Shown here in pieces: positions 48,166 to 54,992 of a stretch of 64,000 nt of DNA. Numbering within the stretch: position 1 is the stretch's first letter; the number at the start of each line of letters is the position of its first letter. Below the pieces are notes generated by a model, which was not told the DNA's origin, made no database searches, and saw nothing but the letters and a program-made list of their open reading frames with translations. Made by a program: the position numbers and the translations under genes. The stretch spans positions 62,001 through 126,000 of the forward strand of contig NZ_JASERL010000008.1 of the NCBI RefSeq assembly GCF_030766935.1. Direction: 5' to 3'. The DNA is from Streptomyces sp. KL109B. Lineage in GTDB: Bacteria > Actinomycetota > Actinomycetes > Streptomycetales > Streptomycetaceae.

Positions 48166-50021
48166 GCGAGGAGCTCGCGTACGATCCCGGCCCCGCGCAG
48201 CGACAGCACCGACTCCGGGTGGAACTGCACGCCCGCGAAAGCGTTTGACTGCGCGCCTCCGGCACGGCGTGGCCCGCGCAGCGCGTGCACCTCGCCCGTC
48301 GCCCGGTCCCTGCTGACCTCCACGTCGTGCGCCGCCAGCTCGGCCGCCGCCGCGTCGTCGCAGGACGCCACGAAGCTGTTGTAGAACCCGACCTTCTCGG
48401 TCCGCCCGAACACCTCGACGTCGGTCTGCGCGCCCTGGTACGGCACCTCCTTGCGTACGATCTCCAGGCCCAGCTCCGCCGCGATCAGCTCGTGACCCAG
48501 GCAGACGCCGAGCACGCCGTGCCGGTGCGTGCGGATCACGTCGGCGGTCAGCGAGCGCAGGAAGCGCATCTTCGGGTCGGTCAGGTCGGACGGGTTGCCG
48601 GGGCCGGGGCCGAGGACGACCGGGCCCTCGTGCGCGAGCACCGCCTCCCGCAGCCCCTCCTCGTCGTAGCGCCGCACCGTCACGTCGAGCCCCGTCGAGC
48701 GCAGCACGTGCGCCAGCATCGCGGTGAACGTGTCCTCGCCGTCGACGACGAGCGCGTGCCCCGACAGCTCGCCCGTGCGCTCCTGCATCCGCAGCCAGAA
48801 CGGCGCGAGCGCCGAACGCCGCCCGTCGAGCGCCGCCCGCACCCGCGGGTCGTCGGCGAGCGCGGGCCGCGCGTTCTCCTCGCGCGGGCGGGCGGGACGT
48901 ACGCCGAGCGCCGCAAGGACACCCGCCGCCTTCGCGTGCGTCTCCTGGACCTCGCTCGCCGGGTCCGAGCCGCGCACGAGGGTCGCGCCGACCGGGACGC
49001 GCAGCCGACCGGCGGCGTCGATGTCGGCGGTGCGGATCAGAATGGGCGAGTCGAGCGTCTGCGCCCCTCCCGCGTCCCGGCCGACGAGCGCGAGCGCGCC
49101 CGCGTAGTAGCCGCGCCCGCCGACCTCGTGCCGCTCGATGACCCGGCAGGCGTTCTGCACGGGCGATCCGGTGACGGTGGCCGCGAACATCGTCTCCTTG
49201 AGGACGTCGCGCACGTCGAGCGTCGACTTGCCGCGCAGCTCGTACTCGGTGTGCGCGAGGTGCGCCATCTCCTTCAGGCGCGGGCCGACGACGACGCCGC
49301 CCATGTCGCCGACGGTGCACATCATCTTGAGCTCCTCGTCGACGACCATCGACAGCTCCTCGATCTCCTTGCCGTCGGCGAGGAAGTCGAGCAGATCGTC
49401 CGGCGTCGGCCCGGCGGCCGGGTAGCGGTACGTGCCGCTGATCGGGTTCATGACGACGGTGCCGCCCGACATCCGCACATGCACCTCGGGACTCGCCCCC
49501 ACCAGCGTCCGCGCCCCCGTGTGCACGACAAACGTCCAGTACGCGCCCCGCTCCCCGTCAAGGAGCCGCCGGAAGAGCGCGAGGGCGTCGCGCCGCCCGA
49601 ATCCCGCGATCTCACCCTCGTACGTCCTGCGGATCACGAAGTTGGCGCCCTCGCCCTGCCCGATCTCCTCGCGCAGAACCCGGCCGACGATGCCCGCGTA
49701 CGTGTCGTCGTCGACGTCGAAGCCGCCGTCGCGGACGTCCACGGAGTGCGTGGGCAGCTGGTCGAGGGCGTCCGCGAGCGGGATCTCGTACGACTCCTCG
49801 GGGACGAGGACCGTGAGCGGGGTGCCGTCGTCGCGGACGTCGAAGCCGCGTTCCCTGATCTGCCGGAACGGGACGAGGGCGAGCCCCTCGGGGATGTCCG
49901 CGAGGCGTTCGTAGTCGGCGACGCCGCCGATCAGGACCTCGACCGTGTCGTGTGCACGGCCGGGCGTGCGTCGTCGCAGCAGGGCGAAGGGGCGGTCGTC
50001 GGCGAGCAGGGTGTCCAGCAT
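48111..50021 (-). CDS. trpE: Anthranilate synthase, fused components I and II
   Basis: The 636-aa fused enzyme converts chorismate and glutamine to anthranilate. The N-terminal TrpE part (about 1-425) has ANFVIRRTYEGEIAGF, AYWTFVVHTGARTLVGASPEVHVR, INPIS-type NPISGTYRYPA and GSPVQNACRVIE. The C-terminal amidotransferase (about 440-620) has the Cys in GVCLGHELIA and the His in QFHPESVLS. ATG 50021 is preceded by GGAAGGA (10 nt). It is controlled by the leader peptide and attenuator at 50110-50214. It is divergent from the DAHP synthase gene. Confidence 0.95.
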   Translation of the reverse strand: MLDTLLADDRPFALLRRRTPGRAHDTVEVLIGGVADYERLADIPEGLALVPFRQIRERGFDVRDDGTPLTVLVPEESYEIPLADALDQLPTHSVDVRDGGFDVDDDTYAGIVGRVLREEIGQGEGANFVIRRTYEGEIAGFGRRDALALFRRLLDGERGAYWTFVVHTGARTLVGASPEVHVRMSGGTVVMNPISGTYRYPAAGPTPDDLLDFLADGKEIEELSMVVDEELKMMCTVGDMGGVVVGPRLKEMAHLAHTEYELRGKSTLDVRDVLKETMFAATVTGSPVQNACRVIERHEVGGRGYYAGALALVGRDAGGAQTLDSPILIRTADIDAAGRLRVPVGATLVRGSDPASEVQETHAKAAGVLAALGVRPARPREENARPALADDPRVRAALDGRRSALAPFWLRMQERTGELSGHALVVDGEDTFTAMLAHVLRSTGLDVTVRRYDEEGLREAVLAHEGPVVLGPGPGNPSDLTDPKMRFLRSLTADVIRTHRHGVLGVCLGHELIAAELGLEIVRKEVPYQGAQTDVEVFGRTEKVGFYNSFVASCDDAAAAELAAHDVEVSRDRATGEVHALRGPRRAGGAQSNAFAGVQFHPESVLSLRGAGIVRELLAQLVASAGTSTFSERRPA

Positions 50022-50109
50022 GGGGAGTGTTCCTTCCAGTGACTTCGGGAGTCGTCGACTTCGGGAGTCGTTTCGGGAGGAACAGCCGGTGTCGGTGTCG
50101 GAAAACACT

Positions 50110-50134
50110 GAAGGCCGCCCCTCGGGCGGCCTTC
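50110..50134 (-). terminator. trp attenuator terminator
   Basis: On the minus strand the stem GAAGGCCGCCC/GGGCGGCCTTC with a 3-nt loop is followed by AGTGTTTTC, 20 nt after the leader-peptide stop. When charged tRNA-Trp is plentiful the leader is read through and this hairpin ends transcription. Confidence 0.9.
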
Positions 50135-50154
50135 GCGGTTTCGGATACGCGCAG

Positions 50155-50214
50155 TCAGTGGGCCGCCGGATGTGCGGTCCACCACCAGGTGCGGTGCAGA
50201 AGTTGCGCGAACAT
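50155..50214 (-). CDS. trpL: trp leader peptide
   Basis: The minus strand encodes MFAQLLHRTWWWTAHPAAH and stops at TGA. Three successive TGG codons (50179-50187) make it a tryptophan sensor. It lies upstream of the attenuator hairpin and trpE. The start codon has TACGGT 7 nt upstream (50222-50227), so the leader itself appears leaderless. The arrangement matches the known Streptomyces trpE(G) attenuation system. Confidence 0.92.
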   Translation of the reverse strand: MFAQLLHRTWWWTAHPAAH

Positions 50215-50221
50215 GGGCGTC

Positions 50222-50227
50222 ACCGTA
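50222..50227 (-). promoter_or_regulatory. -10 element (TACGGT) of trpL-trpE
   Basis: TACGGT lies 7 nt before the trpL ATG. I see no convincing -35. Confidence 0.5.
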
Positions 50228-50310
50228 CCCGATGCCCGCGCGGTCCGGCTCGGATGTATTGCGTCCGTCTCAAAAGATGAGCGGGGGAATGGACCGGCGA
50301 CACGACCCCG

Positions 50311-50316
50311 TAATGT
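50311..50316 (+). promoter_or_regulatory. -10 element (TAATGT) of the DAHP synthase gene
   Basis: TAATGT lies 7 nt before GTG 50324, with no ribosome-binding site at the usual distance. Confidence 0.55.
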
Positions 50317-50323
50317 TTACGAG

Positions 50324-51676
50324 GTGACCGTGAACGCTAAGACCAGCGCGAGCGCTGGCAACACCTGGCGAAACCTGCCCGCGGCGCAGCAGCCCGAGTA
50401 CCCCGATGCCGAGGCTCTGCGCGATGTGATCGCGGACCTCGAGTCGTATCCGCCGCTCGTCTTCGCAGGCGAGTGCGATCAGCTGCGCAACCGCTTGGCC
50501 GCCGTCGCCAAGGGAGAGGCGTTCCTGCTCCAGGGCGGCGACTGCGCCGAGGCCTTCGACGCCGTCTCCGCAGATCACATCCGGAACAAGCTGAAGACCC
50601 TGCTCCAGATGGGCGCCGTGCTGACGTACGCCGCCTCGGTGCCGGTGGTGAAGGTCGGCCGGATCGCCGGCCAGTACTCGAAGCCGCGCTCCAAGGGCAC
50701 CGAGACCCGCGACGGCGTGACCCTGCCGACGTACCGCGGCGACTCCGTGAACGGCTTCGAGTTCACCGAGGAGGCCCGCGTCCCGGACCCGCAGCGGCTG
50801 AAGCAGATGTACCACGCGTCCGCTTCGACGCTGAACCTCGTGCGCGCCTTCACCACGGGCGGCTACGCGGACCTGCGCCAGGTGCACGCCTGGAACCAGG
50901 ACTTCGTGAAGTCGTCCCCGTCCGGCCAGCGCTACGAGAAGCTCGCCCGCGAGATCGACAACGCGCTGAACTTCATGCGCGCCTGCGGCACCGACCCGGC
51001 CGAGTTCCAGACGGTCGAGTTCTACGCCTCCCACGAGGCGCTGCTCCTCGACTACGAGTCGGCGCTCACCCGGGTGGACTCGCGTACGAACCATCTGTAC
51101 GACGTCTCGGGCCACATGGTGTGGATCGGTGAGCGCACGCGTCAGCTCGACCACGCGCACATCGAGTTCGCCTCGAAGATCCACAATCCGATCGGGATCA
51201 AGCTCGGCCCGACGACGACGGCCGAGGACGCGCTGCAGTACATCGAGCGCCTCGACCCCGACCGCGAGCCGGGCCGCCTGACTTTCATCGTCCGCATGGG
51301 CGCCGACAAGGTCCGCGACAAGCTGCCCGAGCTGGTGGAGAAGGTCACGGCGTCCGGCGCGCAGGTCGCCTGGATCACCGACCCGATGCACGGCAACACG
51401 TACGAGGCGGCCTCCGGCCACAAGACGCGCCGCTTCGACGACGTGCTGGACGAGGTCAAGGGCTTCTTCGAGGTCCACAAGGCGCTCGGCACGCACCCGG
51501 GCGGCATCCACGTGGAGCTCACCGGTGACGACGTCACCGAGTGCGTGGGCGGCGGCGACGAGATCTTCGTCGACGATCTGCACCAGCGCTACGAGACGGC
51601 CTGCGACCCGCGCCTGAACCGCAGCCAGTCCCTTGACCTGGCGTTCCTGGTGGCGGAGATGTACCGCGACCAGTGA
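50324..51676 (+). CDS. aroH: Class II 3-deoxy-7-phosphoheptulonate (DAHP) synthase
   Basis: First enzyme of the shikimate pathway, joining phosphoenolpyruvate and erythrose 4-phosphate. The 450-aa class II (plant/actinobacterial) type shows LLQGGDCAEAF, GRIAGQYSKPRS, FYASHEALLLDYE, IGIKLGPT, WITDPMHGNT and GGIHVELTGDDVTECVGG with metal-binding Cys/His/Glu/Asp residues. GTG 50324 fits a leaderless start; GTG 50330 is an alternative. It stands divergently from the trp leader. Its product feeds chorismate to TrpE. The symbol follows S. coelicolor usage. Confidence 0.94.
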   Translation: MTVNAKTSASAGNTWRNLPAAQQPEYPDAEALRDVIADLESYPPLVFAGECDQLRNRLAAVAKGEAFLLQGGDCAEAFDAVSADHIRNKLKTLLQMGAVLTYAASVPVVKVGRIAGQYSKPRSKGTETRDGVTLPTYRGDSVNGFEFTEEARVPDPQRLKQMYHASASTLNLVRAFTTGGYADLRQVHAWNQDFVKSSPSGQRYEKLAREIDNALNFMRACGTDPAEFQTVEFYASHEALLLDYESALTRVDSRTNHLYDVSGHMVWIGERTRQLDHAHIEFASKIHNPIGIKLGPTTTAEDALQYIERLDPDREPGRLTFIVRMGADKVRDKLPELVEKVTASGAQVAWITDPMHGNTYEAASGHKTRRFDDVLDEVKGFFEVHKALGTHPGGIHVELTGDDVTECVGGGDEIFVDDLHQRYETACDPRLNRSQSLDLAFLVAEMYRDQ

Positions 51677-51697
51677 GCCCGGTCGACTGTAGGTAGC

Positions 51698-51736
51698 GCC
51701 GTGGGGCGCGGATCACAGAGATCCGCGCCCCACGGC
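51698..51736. terminator. Terminator after DAHP synthase
   Basis: A perfect 17-bp stem, GCCGTGGGGCGCGGATC (51698-51714) and its complement (51720-51736), has a 5-nt ACAGA loop and is followed by ACTTTT. Confidence 0.92.
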
Positions 51737-51766
51737 ACTTTTGTGCAACCGACCCGGCGGGTAAGG

Positions 51767-51785
51767 TTAGGTTAGCCTCACCGAT
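51767..51785 (+). promoter_or_regulatory. Iron box (DmdR/IdeR-type operator)
   Basis: TTAGGTTAGCCTCACCGAT matches the IdeR/DmdR consensus TTAGGTTAGSCTAACCTAA at 15 of 19 positions, with all changes in the right half. It lies 59 nt before the bfd start, so bfd should be repressed when iron is plentiful. Confidence 0.82.
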
Positions 51786-51843
51786 CAATCGGGACGGCGC
51801 CACTTATCGATCCCGATTCACGCTTGCCGGGGAGGTGACCCGC

Positions 51844-52107
51844 GTGTTCGTCTGCAACTGCTTCGGTGTCACTGAGGCGCAGGTCAAGAAGCACGCGGAG
51901 GACGGTGCCTGCACCCCCCGCCAGATAGCCTCGGCCTGCAAGGCCGGCACGGACTGCGGTTCGTGCGTGCGCCGCATCCAGGCGCTGCTCGGCCGGGGCG
52001 CGTGCCCGCGCAGGGAACTGGTCGAGCAGGGTGAGACGGTCGCGGCCCTCGCGCCGGAACCGGCGTCGGCGGAGCTGCCGCAAACGGTACTTCCGAAGGT
52101 CGCCTAG
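51844..52107 (+). CDS. bfd: Bacterioferritin-associated ferredoxin
   Basis: Bfd reduces the ferric core of bacterioferritin to release iron. The 87-aa protein has the BFD-type [2Fe-2S] pattern VCNCFGVTEAQV (CxC) and CKAGTDCGSCVRRI (Cx5CxxC). GTG 51844 is decided by GGGGAGG 8 nt upstream, over GTG 51835. An iron box lies upstream. The gene converges with bfr: its TAG stop and the bfr TAG stop share the palindrome CTAG at 52104-52107. Confidence 0.93.
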   Translation: MFVCNCFGVTEAQVKKHAEDGACTPRQIASACKAGTDCGSCVRRIQALLGRGACPRRELVEQGETVAALAPEPASAELPQTVLPKVA

Positions 52108-52583
52108 CTCTCCGGCTGCTCGATGAGCTGCGCGATGTAGAGCGACTCCCCGAGCTTCTCCACCAGCTCGAGCTGCGTGTCCAGATAGTCGATGTGGTGC
52201 TCCTCGTCCTCGAGGATCGACTCGAAGATGTTCGCGGACGTGATGTCGCCCTTGCCGCGCATCACCTCGATGCCCCGCTTCAGACGGTCGATCGCCTCGA
52301 CCTCGATCTGCCGGTCCGCCTGGAACATCTCGGTGACCGTCTGGCCCACCCGTACATGGAAGAGCCGCTGGTAGTTCGGCAGTCCGTCCAGGAACAGGAT
52401 CCGGTCGGTCAGCACCTCCGCGTGCTTCATCTCGTCGAACGACTCGGAGCGCGTGTACTTCGCGAGCTTCGTCCAGCCGAAGTTGTCCTGCATCTTCGCG
52501 TGCAGGAAGTACTGGTTGATCGCCGTGAGCTCGGCAGTCAGCTGCTCGTTGAGAAACTCGATGACCTCGGGGTCGCCCTGCAT
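52104..52583 (-). CDS. bfr: Bacterioferritin
   Basis: A 24-mer iron-storage protein with heme. The 159-aa protein has all expected sites: ferroxidase ligands Glu18, Glu51, His54 and, later, EDEEHHIDYL for the second iron site, with heme ligand Met52 in FDEMKHAE. GGAAGGAG lies 9 nt before ATG 52583. It is arranged tail-to-tail with bfd, so store and reductase genes are adjacent but oppositely controlled; I see no iron box at bfr. Confidence 0.96.
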   Translation of the reverse strand: MQGDPEVIEFLNEQLTAELTAINQYFLHAKMQDNFGWTKLAKYTRSESFDEMKHAEVLTDRILFLDGLPNYQRLFHVRVGQTVTEMFQADRQIEVEAIDRLKRGIEVMRGKGDITSANIFESILEDEEHHIDYLDTQLELVEKLGESLYIAQLIEQPES

Positions 52584-52757
52584 CGCAGAGGCTCCTTCCA
52601 AGCGGTTACTGGGCAGGTTTCGCGCATCCTTGCATCGGGCCGAGATCGCGTCCAGTAAGTGCCTCCTTAGTAGGAGTTGCCCTAATCAGCGCCCGTGCGG
52701 GCCCGCGCGGGGTGGCCGTGGTCACGTCCACTGCTCCAGGTCTGTCAGGATGGAGGC

Positions 52758-53390
52758 ATGGGTCATCCGGTGGGTCGCGAGTCTGAGGGAGCAGTGCAGC
52801 CGGAGCTTCCACCGGGGCAGCGGCTGCAGCGCGGCTGGCCCGTCACGCACTACGGCCCGGTGCCCAAGTTCCGGCCCGAGCGCTGGGAGTTCAGGGTCTT
52901 CGGCGCGACCGCCGACGGTGACAAGCACTGCTGGAACCACGAGGAGTTCTCGGCGCTGCCGTACGGGACCGTCCTCGGTGACCTGCACTGCGTCACGAAG
53001 TTCAGCATGCTCGGCGCCGAATGGGGCGGCGTGCGCGCCGCCACGATCCTGGAGCTCGCCCCGCCCGCCCCCGACGTCACCCATGTGATGGTGTGGGCCG
53101 AGTACGGATTCTCGTCCAACCTCCGGCTTGACGACTTCGCCTCCGACCGGGCCATCTTCGCCACCCACAAGGACGGCGAACTGCTCACCGCGGAGCACGG
53201 CTTCCCGCTGCGTCTCGTGGTGCCGCACCTGTACGCCTGGAAAGGGCCGAAGTGGGTGCGCGGCGTCGAGTACATGACGGCGGACCGGCGCGGGTTCTGG
53301 GAGGAGCGCGGGTACCACAACGTGGGCGACCCGTGGCGTGAGCAGCGGTACTCGTACCAGGAGGAGCCCGGGGAGGGCCCCGAGCTCTGA
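52758..53390 (+). CDS. Sulfite-oxidase-like molybdopterin oxidoreductase (MsrP/YedY type)
   Basis: The 210-aa protein contains only the molybdopterin domain: THYGPVPKF, WEFRVFG, LHCVTKFSMLGAEWGGV with the Mo-ligand Cys, FSSNLRLDDF and RLVVPHLYAWKGPKWVRGVEY. It lacks a signal peptide, a heme domain and the dimerisation domain, so it is a short cytoplasmic version. Substrate unknown (sulfite or sulfoxides are family guesses). ATG 52758 has GGAGG just upstream. Confidence 0.88.
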   Translation: MGHPVGRESEGAVQPELPPGQRLQRGWPVTHYGPVPKFRPERWEFRVFGATADGDKHCWNHEEFSALPYGTVLGDLHCVTKFSMLGAEWGGVRAATILELAPPAPDVTHVMVWAEYGFSSNLRLDDFASDRAIFATHKDGELLTAEHGFPLRLVVPHLYAWKGPKWVRGVEYMTADRRGFWEERGYHNVGDPWREQRYSYQEEPGEGPEL

Positions 53391-53427
53391 CCCTCCCGGA
53401 CCTCCCTGGCCTCCCGGATTCCCGGGG

Positions 53428-53916
53428 TCAGTGGTGGTGGTACTGGTGCACCACCGCGTGGCCCTTGCCGCGGCCGATCATCCAGCGGTTGACCGGGGTC
53501 GTCACCACGAAGGCGAGCGCGAGAGAGGCGGCGAGCGCGCCCCAGAACAGGGCGTCGTCGAGGTGGGCGTCCATGGCGTTCGGCCACAGGGCGATGACGC
53601 CGTTGTCGATCAGCTCCATGACCGCGATGGACAGGGTGTCCGCGGCGAGCGCGACGCGGAAGGCCGTCCTGAAGTCGACGCCGGCGCGCAGCACGCCGCG
53701 CAGGGTGAGCGAGTAGCCGAAGACGAAGGCGAGCGCGATCGCCAGCACCATCGTCGGTACGTTGCCCCAGCCGAGCGCGGTGCCGATCATCATGCCGAGG
53801 ATCTCGCCGATGGCGCAGCCGGTGAGGCAGTGCAGGGTGGCCTGGGCGGCCATGGACCAGGTGACGTGCGCGTGGTGGTGTTGCTCTTGGTGTTGCTCTT
53901 GCTCTTGCTGTTGCAC
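53428..53916 (-). CDS. DUF4396-family membrane protein with Gln/His-rich N-terminus
   Basis: The 162-aa protein has an N-terminal QQQEQEQHQEQHHHAHVTWS tract, then four hydrophobic segments (about residues 30-52, 57-75, 92-112 and 120-140), a LHCLTGCAIGE segment with paired cysteines, and ends HQYHHH. His and Cys clusters at both ends suggest metal binding. GTG 53916 has CTGGGGG 5 nt upstream. A CsoR-like operator lies 46 bp upstream, so copper (or nickel) induction is likely. A transport role is inference. Confidence 0.8.
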   Translation of the reverse strand: MQQQEQEQHQEQHHHAHVTWSMAAQATLHCLTGCAIGEILGMMIGTALGWGNVPTMVLAIALAFVFGYSLTLRGVLRAGVDFRTAFRVALAADTLSIAVMELIDNGVIALWPNAMDAHLDDALFWGALAASLALAFVVTTPVNRWMIGRGKGHAVVHQYHHH

Positions 53917-53961
53917 GGTTCCCCCAGCGGTAGCGATGGGCGCTGACTCCAGGGGAACCGC

Positions 53962-53978
53962 ATACCCCCATGGGGTAT
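53962..53978 (-). promoter_or_regulatory. CsoR/RcnR-type metal-responsive operator
   Basis: ATACCCCCATGGGGTAT is a G/C tract inverted repeat bounded by TA, the operator form bound by CsoR-family copper or nickel sensors. It lies upstream of the DUF4396 gene and 13 bp from the endonuclease IV stop. Confidence 0.6.
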
Positions 53979-53990
53979 TCCTGTCGTTCC

Positions 53991-54854
53991 TCAAATACGC
54001 AGCTTCTTGAGGCGCGCCACGTCCGCCGCGTGCCCCTCCTTGCCGCCGGGCGTCTCGATGACCAGGGGTACGTTCTCGGTGGCGGGGTGGGACATCAGCT
54101 CGCGGAACGGGTCCTCGCCGATGTGGCCGGAGCCGATGTTCTCGTGCCGGTCCTTGTGGGCGCCCACGACGTCCTTCGAGTCGTTGGCGTGGATCAGCTT
54201 GAGGCGGCCCTCGCCGACCGTGTCGACGAGCAGGTCGAGGGTCTGCTTCATGCCGGCCGGGCCCGTGAGGTCGTGGCCCGCCGCGAAGATGTGGCAGGTG
54301 TCGAGGCAGACGCCCAGCTTGGGGTGGTGGTCGAGGGCGTCGAAGTACGGGCCGAAGTCCCAGGTGCGCGAGCACAGCGAGGCGCCCTGGCCCGCGGTCG
54401 ACTCCAGGAGCAGGAACGGGTCGTCGTCGTGCGTCAGCTCGTCGAGCAGCGGCAGCATCCGCTCCCTGACCTGCGCGAGCGCCACCTCCCGCGCCCGGCC
54501 ACCGGTCGCGGACCCGGTGTGCACGACCACGCCGAGCGCGCCGATCGCACGGGCCCGGCGCAGCGAGTGGCGCAGCGAGTCCACGGACTTGTCGACGGTC
54601 GCCTCGGTGTGCGAACCGAAGTTGATCAGGTACGGGGCGTGGACGTACGCCGGAATGTTCTCGGCCGCGCACCGCGCACGGAAGTCCTCGTCCTGCTGGG
54701 GATTCCCGGGCGGAGTGGCCCAGCCGCGCGGGTTGGCCACGAACACCTGGACGGTCTCGGCGTCGAGCTCACGCGCGTACGAAAGCCCGACGGAGGCGAG
54801 CCCGCCGGCCACGGGCACGTGCCCACCGATCGGATTACGGATGCTGCTGTTCAC
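53991..54854 (-). CDS. nfo: Deoxyribonuclease IV (AP endonuclease family 2)
   Basis: It cuts DNA at abasic sites using three zinc ions. The 287-aa TIM-barrel protein has family 2 signatures: YVHAPYLINFGS, VVVHTGSATG, LLLESTAGQG, GVCLDTCHIFAAGHDL, LIHANDSKDVVGAHKDRHENIGSGHIG and VIETPG. The start is ATG 54854; the mRNA start is not clear. It is upstream of the DUF4396 gene on the same strand but separated by the metal operator. Confidence 0.94.
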   Translation of the reverse strand: MNSSIRNPIGGHVPVAGGLASVGLSYARELDAETVQVFVANPRGWATPPGNPQQDEDFRARCAAENIPAYVHAPYLINFGSHTEATVDKSVDSLRHSLRRARAIGALGVVVHTGSATGGRAREVALAQVRERMLPLLDELTHDDDPFLLLESTAGQGASLCSRTWDFGPYFDALDHHPKLGVCLDTCHIFAAGHDLTGPAGMKQTLDLLVDTVGEGRLKLIHANDSKDVVGAHKDRHENIGSGHIGEDPFRELMSHPATENVPLVIETPGGKEGHAADVARLKKLRI

Positions 54855-54910
54855 GCACCAAGGGTGTCATGCACACAAGCCGCCGAACCAAGCCCCTGCG
54901 GCGTAAATCG

Positions 54911-54957
54911 AGCCCCTGCGGCGATTGAGCAGCGGAGTCCGGGGCAGCGCCCCGCGG
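54911..54957. repeat. Dispersed hairpin repeat, copy C
   Basis: AGCCCCTGCGGCGATTGAGC followed by AGCGGAGTCCGGGGCAGCGCCCCGCGGCC. A truncated copy (AGCCCCTGCGGCG) lies just before it at 54891-54903. Confidence 0.75.
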
Positions 54958-54992
54958 CCGTACCCCCGGCGCCGGGCACACCCGTCCCGCCC

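Noticed and set aside
48111..51676. Part of an antibiotic biosynthetic cluster because DAHP synthase and anthranilate synthase are adjacent
   Set aside because: Both are the single-copy-type primary enzymes with a trp attenuator, and no assembly-line, tailoring or export genes are nearby.
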